A stretch of DNA of 44,223 bases from Lachnospiraceae bacterium (GTDB lineage Bacteria > Bacillota > Clostridia > Lachnospirales > Lachnospiraceae), in contig JAFYGB010000018.1 of NCBI GenBank assembly GCA_017543445.1, positions 1-44,223 on the forward strand, read 5' to 3'. This document shows positions 26,561 to 35,266 of the stretch, in pieces; within the stretch, counting starts at the first letter, position 1, and the number at the start of each line of letters is the position of its first letter. Position numbers and translations under genes: made by a program. The notes below the pieces were generated by a model. The model was not told where the DNA came from. It saw only the letters and a program-made list of their open reading frames with translations, and searched no databases.

Positions 26561-28555
26561 TTATTCTTCTTCGATCTTCTTCATGGCAAATGCCGTGCGG
26601 CTCGGAAGGTAGATAGGGAACCCATATCTTCCGTCTCCGATCTCATCTGCCGTGTAAACATAATTCATATCGATGCGCTGCTGTCCGCCGTAACGCTTCT
26701 GATCACTCGACATAATGACCTGGTACTTACCGGGACCGGGCACAGGAATGAAATAACCGGTGAACGACTTCGTCGGGTGGAAATTAAACACGAAGACGAT
26801 GTCGTTACGCTCATAGGCGATCACCTTATCCTGCTGGTGCATCCACAGATTGTGAACACGTCCCTTCAGCACGTCCTCACGCTTCGAAAGCGCGATCATA
26901 TCCTGATCAAACTGCATCAACTGTCCGTAGCGCAGGTCGTTGTTATCCGCCAGCGACCACTGTCTGCGGCAGTAATGGTAGCTCCAGTTGTTGCCTTCAC
27001 GCGGGAAATCGATCCACTCGGGGTGGCCGAATTCATTACCCATGAAGTTTAAGTAGCCCTCGCCGCCCACGGTCTCGGTGATCCAGCGGATCATCTTATG
27101 CAGGGCGATACCGCGGTCAATGATGACGCTCTGCGAGTGCTTCGACATGTTCCAGTACATCTCCTGGTCGCACAGGCGGAACATAACCGTCTTATCACCG
27201 ACGAGCGCCTGATCGTGACACTCCACATAGCCGATGACCTTCTCGTGGGGACGACGGCCGGAAAGCTCGTACCACATACGCCAGATATCCCAGTCTTCGT
27301 CGCGCGTCTCGTCCAGGAATTTGATCCACATCGGCGCTGCGCCCATAGCCAGACGGTAGTCGAAACCGATGCCGCCGTAGCGGATCTTCATCGCCATACC
27401 GGGCATCGCGGACATATCCTCAGCGATGGTGATCGCGTTCGGATTGATCGCGTGCACGAGTTCATTGGCCAGCTGCAGATAGGTAACTGCGTCGGTATCC
27501 GTGTTCAGGGAGAAATACTTATCATAGTTGTCGAAGTTCGTTCCCAGCGCATGATCGTGATACAGCATGCTGGTAACGCCATCGAAACGGAAACCATCGA
27601 AATGATACTCCGTCATCCAATATTTCAGGTTGGACAGAAGAAAATGAAGCACTTCCGGCTTTCCATAATTAAACAATTTCGTGTCCCACTCGCGATGGTT
27701 GCCGCGCTCGCCCTCATGGAAGAACTGCACGTCGGTGCCGTCGAAGCGGTTGATGCCCTCAGCGGTGTTCTTCGCTGCGTGCGAATGCACCACGTCCAGG
27801 AGCACGCGAATGCCCATCTTGTGGGCGGTATTGACCAGTTTCTTCAGGTCATGCTCGCTGCCGAAACGGGACGAAGCTGCGAAGAAATTCGTCACCTGGT
27901 AGCCGAAGGAAGCATAGTAAGGATGCTCCATGATAGCCATGAGCTGGATCGTATTATATCCGAGTTTCTGCACTCGTGGCAGGATCTTATCGGTAAATTC
28001 CTGATAGGTGCCTATGCCGTATTTTTCCTGGGCCATGCCGACGTGACATTCGTAGATATACGGCGGCATCTCCGGTGCGAAATCCGCGTCCGTCCAGACG
28101 AACTTCCGTTTCGGAACCGTGATCACACCATTCCAAACTTCGGAATTCGCTTCCTGCTCCACGCGATGGATATACAGAGGAATGCGGCGCAACTCCTCAC
28201 CGTTCGCACATACGACTGCCTGTACACGGCATCCGTCAAACAGCGTTTTCTTACCGGGAATGGATACTTCCCAGACGCCATTCTCCAGTTCGTGCATGGG
28301 TAATGCATGCGGGTTCCAGTCATTGAAATCACCGGTCAGGTACATCGCCTGTGCACCCGGCGCCCACTCACGGTACACCCAGCCATCCTTCGTCGTATGG
28401 AAGCCGAAGTATTCATGCGCATTCGCAAAATCCACCAGAGACTCACCCTCCGGCAGGATCCGCTGCTTCATATTCTCATAATTCGACATACGAAGATCGA
28501 TGTCATCCGCATAGGAATTCAACAAATAGTCGTAGTCCAGGATCTTATATCTCAT
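26561..28555 (-). CDS. glgB: 1,4-alpha-glucan branching enzyme, GH13_8 (eukaryotic-like) type
   Basis: The 664-aa enzyme makes alpha-1,6 branches in glycogen. A CBM48 domain comes first (YFGFHTTKDGWVYREWAPGA, LTGDFNDWN), then the GH13 barrel with DVVHSHAAKN, the nucleophile in GFRFDGVTSMLYH, the acid in TIAEDMSAMPG and ECHDQALVGDK, and GYLNFMGNEFGHPEWIDFPR. These last stretches are those of eukaryotic GBE1-type enzymes rather than E. coli-type GlgB. The frame goes to 28603, but GGAGG before ATG 28555 gives the start. No other glycogen gene is next to it. Confidence 0.94.
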   Translation of the reverse strand: MRYKILDYDYLLNSYADDIDLRMSNYENMKQRILPEGESLVDFANAHEYFGFHTTKDGWVYREWAPGAQAMYLTGDFNDWNPHALPMHELENGVWEVSIPGKKTLFDGCRVQAVVCANGEELRRIPLYIHRVEQEANSEVWNGVITVPKRKFVWTDADFAPEMPPYIYECHVGMAQEKYGIGTYQEFTDKILPRVQKLGYNTIQLMAIMEHPYYASFGYQVTNFFAASSRFGSEHDLKKLVNTAHKMGIRVLLDVVHSHAAKNTAEGINRFDGTDVQFFHEGERGNHREWDTKLFNYGKPEVLHFLLSNLKYWMTEYHFDGFRFDGVTSMLYHDHALGTNFDNYDKYFSLNTDTDAVTYLQLANELVHAINPNAITIAEDMSAMPGMAMKIRYGGIGFDYRLAMGAAPMWIKFLDETRDEDWDIWRMWYELSGRRPHEKVIGYVECHDQALVGDKTVMFRLCDQEMYWNMSKHSQSVIIDRGIALHKMIRWITETVGGEGYLNFMGNEFGHPEWIDFPREGNNWSYHYCRRQWSLADNNDLRYGQLMQFDQDMIALSKREDVLKGRVHNLWMHQQDKVIAYERNDIVFVFNFHPTKSFTGYFIPVPGPGKYQVIMSSDQKRYGGQQRIDMNYVYTADEIGDGRYGFPIYLPSRTAFAMKKIEEE

Positions 28556-28666
28556 AAAACCTCCTTGCTTACGGGTCGGCCGCAAAAACATGTGACCGGG
28601 CACACGCCTCAGACCCCGTGAATGATCGAGAGGAACTATTGATCGCCTTCGGTTTCAAAAAACAAC

Positions 28667-28699
28667 GAAGGAAGCGCTAAATTTTGAAGCGCTTCCTTC
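28667..28699 (-). terminator. Terminator of the Gld/ManA-PHP/HAD operon
   Basis: Perfect 12-bp stem GAAGGAAGCGCT (28667-28678) / AGCGCTTCCTTC (28688-28699), followed on the minus strand by GTTGTTTTTTG. It lies 38 bases after the HAD stop and separates that operon from glgB. I found no clear promoter for glgB in 28556-28666. Confidence 0.9.
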
Positions 28700-28736
28700 A
28701 GTATAACGCATTTTTGCGAAAATAACAAGAAGAAAT

Positions 28737-29540
28737 CTAAAAGAACATCTCACACACCAGTTCTATTCCGTCATCATCGTTCGAACGGGTGATAAAATCC
28801 GCAACTTCCTTCACGGCGGGTTGCGCATTCGCCATGGCCACGCCCATTCCGGCATACTCGATCATGGAGATGTCGTTAAAGCCGTCGCCGCAGGCCACCA
28901 AGGCGTCCTTCGTGTCGCCCAGTTTCTTCAGTAACTGGTCCAAAGCGTAAGACTTTTCGATGTCTTTCGCCATGATCTCGAGGAAAAACGGCTCAGAACG
29001 CATCACATGGAAGTTCGGACCCAGGGCCTCTCGCATCTTCGGCTCGACCGTCGCCAGGTAATCCGGTTTCTCGACCGCGATGAACTTAATGATCGGCTCG
29101 TCCGTGTGCTTTGACAGATCGTCCACCTTGCGGACCGGCATATGGTTGATCTTTGCCTCCAGGATGATGTATTCATTGTCCGCGTATTCCGCGAGTACAC
29201 TGCCCTTTTGATGCATGAGCAATGGCGTCTTAAATTCCTTCGCATAGTGGAACACCTTCCACAATTCGTCCGGCGCCACTTCGCGCTGGAACAGGATCTC
29301 CCCAGTCGCACAGGATACCACGCGTCCGCCGTTAAACGAGACGATATAACCGCCGTAATCCTTCAATTTCAACTGTCGGGCCAATGCGAGGATCCCGTCC
29401 ATCGGGCGGCCGGAACACAGGATGATCTTCGCGCCGCGTTCCTGGATGCCCATCAGTGCGTCATAAGTCGCGGGCGTGATCACTTTTTGTGAATTGACCA
29501 GCGTACCATCCAGGTCGAGTGCTAAATATCGATAGTTCAT
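28737..29540 (-). CDS. Cof-type HAD-IIB sugar phosphatase-like hydrolase
   Basis: The 267-aa protein has the HAD motifs: I, LDLDGTLVNS with the nucleophile and acid Asp pair at D9 and D11; II, LCSGRPMDG; III, the lysine region before KLGD; IV, VACGDGFNDISMIEYAG. The C2 cap is of the Cof/YidA kind, which usually hydrolyses sugar phosphates or flavin-type phosphates. Its start is two bases from the stop of the ManA-PHP gene, whose end contains the GAGGAG ribosome site, so both are coupled. A phosphosugar substrate linked to mannose or fructose 6-phosphate is a reasonable guess only. Confidence 0.9.
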   Translation of the reverse strand: MNYRYLALDLDGTLVNSQKVITPATYDALMGIQERGAKIILCSGRPMDGILALARQLKLKDYGGYIVSFNGGRVVSCATGEILFQREVAPDELWKVFHYAKEFKTPLLMHQKGSVLAEYADNEYIILEAKINHMPVRKVDDLSKHTDEPIIKFIAVEKPDYLATVEPKMREALGPNFHVMRSEPFFLEIMAKDIEKSYALDQLLKKLGDTKDALVACGDGFNDISMIEYAGMGVAMANAQPAVKEVADFITRSNDDDGIELVCEMFF

Positions 29541-29542
29541 GT

Positions 29543-31375
29543 TTACTCCTCAGGCAGGTTGAGTGCTTCCAGTAAGTCTGCCGGCACATAGAGGCCGCCA
29601 AAGCCCTTACCGATCGCGATCTTCGGCTTATTCGCTCCGTGGAAATCCGAGCCGCCGGTGATCACGAGTCCTTTCCTCTGGGCCAGTTTCTTCACATAGT
29701 TTTCTTCATCCGTCGAATATGTCGTATAGACTGCTTCGATTCCGTAGAGCCCCAGATCGATCAGCCGATCGACCAGTTCCTCCAGTTCGTCCTTCGTAAG
29801 TTTATACAGCATAGGATGCGCCAGGACCGGGCGACCTCCTGCCATACGCAGGATCGCCATGGCCCGCTCGATCGTGATCTCCTCCTTCGGAAGATAGCAC
29901 GGGCAGCCCGGACCGATATATTTCTCAAATGCTTCATTTACGGAAGCGATCTGGTTCGTATCCAGCAGATACCGTGCAAAGTGTGCGCGGGTAATGATCG
30001 CACCCTCGCCGAATTTCGCCATCAGATCCTCATACGTGATGGCAAATCCATGGTCCGCCAGAAGCTTCGCCATCTTGATGTTGCGTTCGATACGTATGTT
30101 GCGGATCTTATCCAGTTCCTTCAAAAACTCCGGCTGCTGTACATCTACCCCGTAACCCAGGATGTGCACATCCCCGCCGTTGCGTGCGGAAGATATCTCA
30201 ATACCTGGGATGACACGAACGCCGAGACGTTTCCCTGCCTCGATCGCTTCCGCAACTCCACTTACCGTGTCGTGATCGGTAAGCGCGATCGCGGAAAGCC
30301 CGGCCTGGGCAGCCTTCTCTACGACCTGGGTCGGCGTTAATGTCCCGTCCGACTCATTCGAATGCACATGCAAATCGATACATTTTCCGAAATACTTCTC
30401 TTTTGCATCTGCATCGTACGGCAAATGCGAGGCGATGATCGTCATCTCGCCGCTCAGTTCAAAACTTCCATAGCTCGCCGGAAGGATGAAATGATCCCCC
30501 TTTCGGATCGGGGTCATATCGATCTTTCCACAACCGTCGATCACACTCATGTTGATAAAACAACCGCGCGTATCCAGGGGTACCGGAAGCGCTGATTCCT
30601 TCACAACGATCCGATCCACCGTAAAGTATTGGCACGTTACCAGATTCGTGATCTCAGCGTTTCCGAACGTAGTGATCTTTCGTTCCGAATCACTACAAGA
30701 CTGCGGAACAAACGGAGCCTGAATGACATCCAGACTCTTCTCGATGTGCAGCTCACGCAGCTTTCCGTTTTGCATGCGGTCATAATCGTATAACCGATAG
30801 GTGATATCGCTGCTCTGCTGCGTTTCGAGAAGCATGGTCCCGTGTTTGATCGCGTGGACGGTTCCCGGTTTCAACAAAAAGAAATCCCCGGGATGAATGG
30901 GTATTTCACGAAGGAAGTCGCCCCATCGCTTCTCGTCGATCATTTTCCGTGCCTCTTCCTTCGAGGCGGCGTTATGACCGATGATGATCGTCGCGCCGGG
31001 CTCACACGCCAAAATGTACCAACACTCCGTCTTTCCGAGGGAACCATTCTCATGCTCCTTCGCGTAAGCATCGTCCGGATGCACCTGGATGCTCAGATCG
31101 TCCGCGGCGTCAATGATCTTCACCAACAAAGGGAAACGATCGCCGTTTACGAATCCGAAGAGTTGGGGCTCGTGTGCCCACAGTTCGGACAAAAGCCTCC
31201 CGTCATAGGGGGTGTCGGGCGCGCACACCATGCAGTCGCCCGCAGGGTGTGCACTGATCGCCCAGCATTCACCGGTCCGATCCCCTGGTATGGGATAGGC
31301 GTACTCCGTCCGTAAACGGTCCCCTCCCCAAATGGTCTCTTTGTAGACAGGCTTTGTAAACAGCAATCGTTTCAT
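29543..31375 (-). CDS. Phosphomannose isomerase fused to a PHP-type phosphoesterase
   Basis: The 610-aa chain has two complete domains. Residues 1-320: class I mannose-6-phosphate isomerase (zinc ligand positions in SIQVHPDD around H99, KTECWY around E117, GTVHAI around H174, and YRLYDYDR at 193-200), which interconverts mannose 6-phosphate and fructose 6-phosphate. Residues 333-610: PHP phosphoesterase with all metal motifs, IDLHVHSNESDGTL (H336, H338), LTDHDTV, PGIEIS, HILGYG, ITRAHFARYL, VLAHPML and GGSDFHG, most like the YciV/RNase AM group acting on nucleotide 3',5'-bisphosphates or RNA ends. The linker YDADAKEKYFGKC is short, without an internal start codon. It is seven bases from the DUF4340 gene and two from the HAD gene. 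Confidence 0.88.
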   Translation of the reverse strand: MKRLLFTKPVYKETIWGGDRLRTEYAYPIPGDRTGECWAISAHPAGDCMVCAPDTPYDGRLLSELWAHEPQLFGFVNGDRFPLLVKIIDAADDLSIQVHPDDAYAKEHENGSLGKTECWYILACEPGATIIIGHNAASKEEARKMIDEKRWGDFLREIPIHPGDFFLLKPGTVHAIKHGTMLLETQQSSDITYRLYDYDRMQNGKLRELHIEKSLDVIQAPFVPQSCSDSERKITTFGNAEITNLVTCQYFTVDRIVVKESALPVPLDTRGCFINMSVIDGCGKIDMTPIRKGDHFILPASYGSFELSGEMTIIASHLPYDADAKEKYFGKCIDLHVHSNESDGTLTPTQVVEKAAQAGLSAIALTDHDTVSGVAEAIEAGKRLGVRVIPGIEISSARNGGDVHILGYGVDVQQPEFLKELDKIRNIRIERNIKMAKLLADHGFAITYEDLMAKFGEGAIITRAHFARYLLDTNQIASVNEAFEKYIGPGCPCYLPKEEITIERAMAILRMAGGRPVLAHPMLYKLTKDELEELVDRLIDLGLYGIEAVYTTYSTDEENYVKKLAQRKGLVITGGSDFHGANKPKIAIGKGFGGLYVPADLLEALNLPEE

Positions 31376-31382
31376 AATTGTC

Positions 31383-32966
31383 CTATTCTAGAGCCGAAAG
31401 CACGTTTTCGATATTCGACTCGATCTTTTTTCTTTCGGTACGGTTTACGAGATACAGGATCTCACCGTCGATCTCCAGCTGGCTGGCGTTGTCGTCGTAT
31501 TCCAGCAGGCGGATATGTTTCGTTTCATTTTCACCGTAGTTGGTGAAGAACTCGTAATCTAAGATGACCTCGGCGTCCTTCTTCGTCTTCTCCGGTGCCA
31601 GATACTGGTTCGCACTCAGGGAAGCCAGCATCGAATAGAAGGAACGGAAGGACGAATCGTCGAATTCCTTTCCATCACCGAAGAAACGCTCCACCGTCGT
31701 TTCCTTACCATCCGCATCCGTCTTGGTCTCTCGGCGGATCTCGAAGTTATGCTCTTTTCCTTTATAGATGAGCTTGATGCGATCCACATTCGCGATCTGG
31801 ATCTGGCTCGGCAGGAGCGTCATCATGTTCTCCTTCGTGAAGGACTCCATGATATAGTCCATTCCGCCCTTCTTCAGAATACGGAATACCGGGCCCGTGC
31901 CATCGAGCTGCGCATAGTAATACGTCATGTCATTGTATTGCATCTCCTTGCCGATCAACAAGCGGATCTGCTTCTTTTCATAGAGCAATGAGCCGTCGGG
32001 CTGAACTTCGACACCATACTGTTTATACGTCAGGGTGATTTTTGTCGCATCATCCTTTAGGCCAAATTCTTTGAGGTCTTCCTCCGTCGGCATGGCGCGC
32101 ACGCAGCCGGAATAGGACACGCCGAGGATCGCCTCGTTCAGTTGTTTACCCTTATCATAGTCCATGCTCTCGTAACGGCCGGACGTTGTCAACGGGAAAT
32201 ACCAGAGGCTCAGCGCCATTCGGTCTACCTCCAGCAAGTCCTCGGGACTATACATGCCCACGATTGGTGAGGTCTCCCCCGGTTTGGTAACGGACAGGCT
32301 GTAGAACTGTGTCTCGGCCAACTCGGGGAACTTCTCCAGTTCGATATACTCGGCCAGTTCCCGCACCAGATAACTGTACAGGGTCGGTCCCAGCATGTAA
32401 ATATGATTATCACCCTTCACAGCCATGAAGTAGTACGTACCACTGGGGGATTTGCTTCCGACGTAGATCTCGATCTCTTCGCCTTCGGTCGTTCGGATCT
32501 TTATGGTGTGCGCCGGATCCTTCAGGCCATAGACCTCGCTATTGGTCTCCAGATCATCCGAGATCGTGTCGATACTCGTGATCTTTGCAACATTGTCCAC
32601 GAGACCACCGATCAGCGTCTTATTCAGGTTGAGTGCTGTGTTATTTTTCCATTTCCAAGTGCGGTCTTCACCAGTCCGGATGAAGGTCTTCTCTTCGCCG
32701 GAAACGCTGTCCGCCGAAAGGACCGTGATCTCTTCCAGATCATCCAGCGAAAGCGCGACCAAGTCGCTCTTCTTCGGTGCTGCGGTCGTCTGCGCGGCGA
32801 GTTCCTCCAACCGTTTTTTCTCATTGTAACGGTTGACGAGCTGGATGCCGACGACCAGACCAGCCAGAAGCACCAGCAGCGCAAGCGGGATCACGACCTT
32901 CATGATCTGCTTTCTCTTTTTTCTTTTTCTTCTTTCCTCTGCGGAAAGGCCCATAAGTGCTGCCAT
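31383..32966 (-). CDS. DUF4340 domain protein, partner of a Gld-type ABC transporter
   Basis: The 527-aa protein has a short basic cytoplasmic start (ERRKRKKRK), one membrane helix (about 24-44) and a large outside part built of repeated DUF4340-like beta units, e.g. DLEEITVL, RTWKWKNNTALNLNKTLI, YGLKDPAHTIKI and later FGLKDDATKITLTYK, each with the typical L-K-D-P/A turn. DUF4340 proteins commonly sit with GldG-like proteins and a GldA/GldF ABC pair. Its start ATG overlaps the stop of the GldG-like gene by one base (TAATG). Confidence 0.85.
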   Translation of the reverse strand: MAALMGLSAEERRKRKKRKQIMKVVIPLALLVLLAGLVVGIQLVNRYNEKKRLEELAAQTTAAPKKSDLVALSLDDLEEITVLSADSVSGEEKTFIRTGEDRTWKWKNNTALNLNKTLIGGLVDNVAKITSIDTISDDLETNSEVYGLKDPAHTIKIRTTEGEEIEIYVGSKSPSGTYYFMAVKGDNHIYMLGPTLYSYLVRELAEYIELEKFPELAETQFYSLSVTKPGETSPIVGMYSPEDLLEVDRMALSLWYFPLTTSGRYESMDYDKGKQLNEAILGVSYSGCVRAMPTEEDLKEFGLKDDATKITLTYKQYGVEVQPDGSLLYEKKQIRLLIGKEMQYNDMTYYYAQLDGTGPVFRILKKGGMDYIMESFTKENMMTLLPSQIQIANVDRIKLIYKGKEHNFEIRRETKTDADGKETTVERFFGDGKEFDDSSFRSFYSMLASLSANQYLAPEKTKKDAEVILDYEFFTNYGENETKHIRLLEYDDNASQLEIDGEILYLVNRTERKKIESNIENVLSALE

Positions 32967-34387
32967 TATCGATTTCTCCTCTTATACCATACGACAAAAC
33001 CGATCAAAAGCACGAAAACGGGGATAATGCCGACCGTAATGACTAAAGAAAGATTTCGGGTGGATGCCATATAGGTATTCATACCGAAGTCGGTGTCCTT
33101 TACCGGAATGCTTACGCTGCGGTCGAACGCGCAGAGATAGTTTAAGGACGCAATATAAATATCCAGGTTCAAAGTATTGGGAAACGCATTCAATACGGTA
33201 TCCGAAGCCAGGTTCGGGGTTCCGAGTACGACCATCTTCATACCGCTCTGACTGTCTTCGCCGGTCAGTCCGATGGTGATCGGTCCGGACAGATCGGTGT
33301 CCGTCTTGGAGATCTTTTGGTTCGACTCATAGTCGACACGCATGAACGAACCGGAGGTCGTCTGCAGGAACGGTGTAAGCGTCAATGTATTGCGCTTCAT
33401 CTCGGAAGTATACAGGCCGGTCGAAAGATAAATGAACGCATAGGTGTTCTGCGACATTTCCTTTGTCAAAGCGGCAGAGGAACTAACGCTCGCAAAGTAT
33501 GCAAACGGGGATTCCGGCTGCTGGCAATGGTCCGCCTGTTCGAAGATAACGCCCTTCTTCAACTCGATACCACAGTATTCGAGCAGACTGCGGAAGCTCT
33601 CCGTATTGTTGTTTTCGTAGGTACAATCGATGAAAACCTTACCGCCGTGATCCATATAATCACGGATCTTATCGGCCTCAGCCACCGTATAATCTCTCGC
33701 CGGAGCATTGATCAAAAGAATATCACAATCCTCAGGGATCGAAGCGGTCGAAAGATTGATTTCTGCGAGGTCATAGCTGGCCTTTTTGATCGCGGAGAGG
33801 ATCGTACTTCCCAACGCGAGTTCCTCATGGCCGATCACGCGGTAGATCTTCGGGATATCCTTTGTGGTCACGTAAATGAGTGCCGAAGTTACCTCTCCTT
33901 CACCGTCGTAATTATAGTATTCCGTCTGGTACTGCATGTACTTTGCGTAGTCCAGTTCATAAATATCCGACGCCGGAATGTACTTCATTCTTTCCTCGGA
34001 AGCCACGAGAATGCTGCCATCGTCGATGGTCTCGGTCTCGAGCCCGTATTTTTTCAAAGTTGCGAAATCACGGTTTTTATCGAGTTCTTTCACGTGAACT
34101 TTCGAGGACAGATCATCGTAGAGCGCCAGCATCTGGCTGATGATCTGATCCTGATTCCCGGTCTGACCGATCAGATAGATGGTAACATCTTCATCCAGCG
34201 AGCGAACGACTTCTTTCGTCTTATCTGTGATCGAGTAGATCTTGATATCGCTCATATCATAATTTGTCATGGTGACCGGCAGTTTTTGCACGAGGACATT
34301 GACCGCAACTAAGAAGGCCAGGACCAATATCACCATCAACATGCTGTAAGAACCGTGCTTTAAGGAAGTATTATTTTTGTTTTCCAT
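32966..34387 (-). CDS. GldG-family ABC transporter auxiliary protein
   Basis: 473 aa with a helix near 16-32, a large outside domain and a last helix near 447-467 ending in WYKRRNR. The outside part fits the GldG / ABC-transporter auxiliary family: LPVTMTNYDMSDIKIYSITDKTKEVVRSLDEDVTIYLIG, KVHVKELDKNRD, ILLINAPARDYTVAEADKIRDYMDHGGKVFID (short pieces quoted from it). This family probably senses or guides substrate at the outer face. The permease gene lies 12 bases upstream. Confidence 0.88.
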   Translation of the reverse strand: MENKNNTSLKHGSYSMLMVILVLAFLVAVNVLVQKLPVTMTNYDMSDIKIYSITDKTKEVVRSLDEDVTIYLIGQTGNQDQIISQMLALYDDLSSKVHVKELDKNRDFATLKKYGLETETIDDGSILVASEERMKYIPASDIYELDYAKYMQYQTEYYNYDGEGEVTSALIYVTTKDIPKIYRVIGHEELALGSTILSAIKKASYDLAEINLSTASIPEDCDILLINAPARDYTVAEADKIRDYMDHGGKVFIDCTYENNNTESFRSLLEYCGIELKKGVIFEQADHCQQPESPFAYFASVSSSAALTKEMSQNTYAFIYLSTGLYTSEMKRNTLTLTPFLQTTSGSFMRVDYESNQKISKTDTDLSGPITIGLTGEDSQSGMKMVVLGTPNLASDTVLNAFPNTLNLDIYIASLNYLCAFDRSVSIPVKDTDFGMNTYMASTRNLSLVITVGIIPVFVLLIGFVVWYKRRNR

Positions 34388-34399
34388 TTTTTCTTCCTC

Positions 34400-35266
34400 C
34401 TAGCTGTATCTTCTCTTCTGGATCGACTGAATGGTCAGGAAGATAAAGAATACCGATACTGACAGATAAAGCACGATCGAAGTAACATCAAAAATATTAT
34501 TTGCAAACAGATAAAGCGTCTCCCCATAGGAAACCGAACGCATGATCTGGCTAACCGAACCGTAGAACATGTCCGGGTTCACATGATATGCGATCGCTAC
34601 GCCGATACAAAGCACGGCAAATACAGCGAAGGAAACGTAGAAATTCCGCGTCATCTTAAAGAAGATCACGAAAAATACGACCGAAAACAAGATAAGGATC
34701 ACAGCGTTTTTCCACTCTTCCTTCGGTACCTTATCCGAAAGGTCACGCAGGTAACCCAAAAGGAACATAAAACCGAACGCTAAGATCGCGGCGATGATCT
34801 GGCTCTCCGTCAGGGACGAGAAAAACATACCGATCGCAATGTAAGACGCTCCGACTAAGAAGAACGCCAAAATGGTCGTATAGTCGGTAAGCGGGTAAGC
34901 ATAGGATCCCGTTAAATAGATGACCACCGGGTATACACAAGAGATCAGCACCGGGATCGCAAAAACCGAAACCATCGCCAAGTATTTACCGAGCGTGATC
35001 TTCCAGACACTGATCGGCGCCGTCAGGAGCAGCTGGTCCGTTTTGGATCTACGTTCCTCAGAAAAACTACGCATGGTGAGGAGCGGGATCAATGCGGACA
35101 TAAACGAAGCGATCGCACAGATCGGATAGGCAAAGAAAGCATAACTGCCTTCAATGTTATAAAATGAAAAGAACAATCCTATGAGCATAAGGAAAGCTGC
35201 TACGATGAAGTAGCCGAGCATATCGTCAAAATAGGATTTTAATTCACGTTTCCATATAGCGATCAT
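34400..35266 (-). CDS. ABC-2 type permease, GldF-like
   Basis: The 288-aa protein has about six membrane helices and opens with MIAIWKRELKSYFDDMLGY, the usual start of GldF/NosY-like permeases. RSFSEERRSKTDQLLLTAPISVWKITLGKYLA is the coupling region between helices 2 and 3. It overlaps the ATPase gene by four bases (ATGA). With the ATPase it forms the export or membrane-work unit; the cargo is not known. Confidence 0.9.
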   Translation of the reverse strand: MIAIWKRELKSYFDDMLGYFIVAAFLMLIGLFFSFYNIEGSYAFFAYPICAIASFMSALIPLLTMRSFSEERRSKTDQLLLTAPISVWKITLGKYLAMVSVFAIPVLISCVYPVVIYLTGSYAYPLTDYTTILAFFLVGASYIAIGMFFSSLTESQIIAAILAFGFMFLLGYLRDLSDKVPKEEWKNAVILILFSVVFFVIFFKMTRNFYVSFAVFAVLCIGVAIAYHVNPDMFYGSVSQIMRSVSYGETLYLFANNIFDVTSIVLYLSVSVFFIFLTIQSIQKRRYS

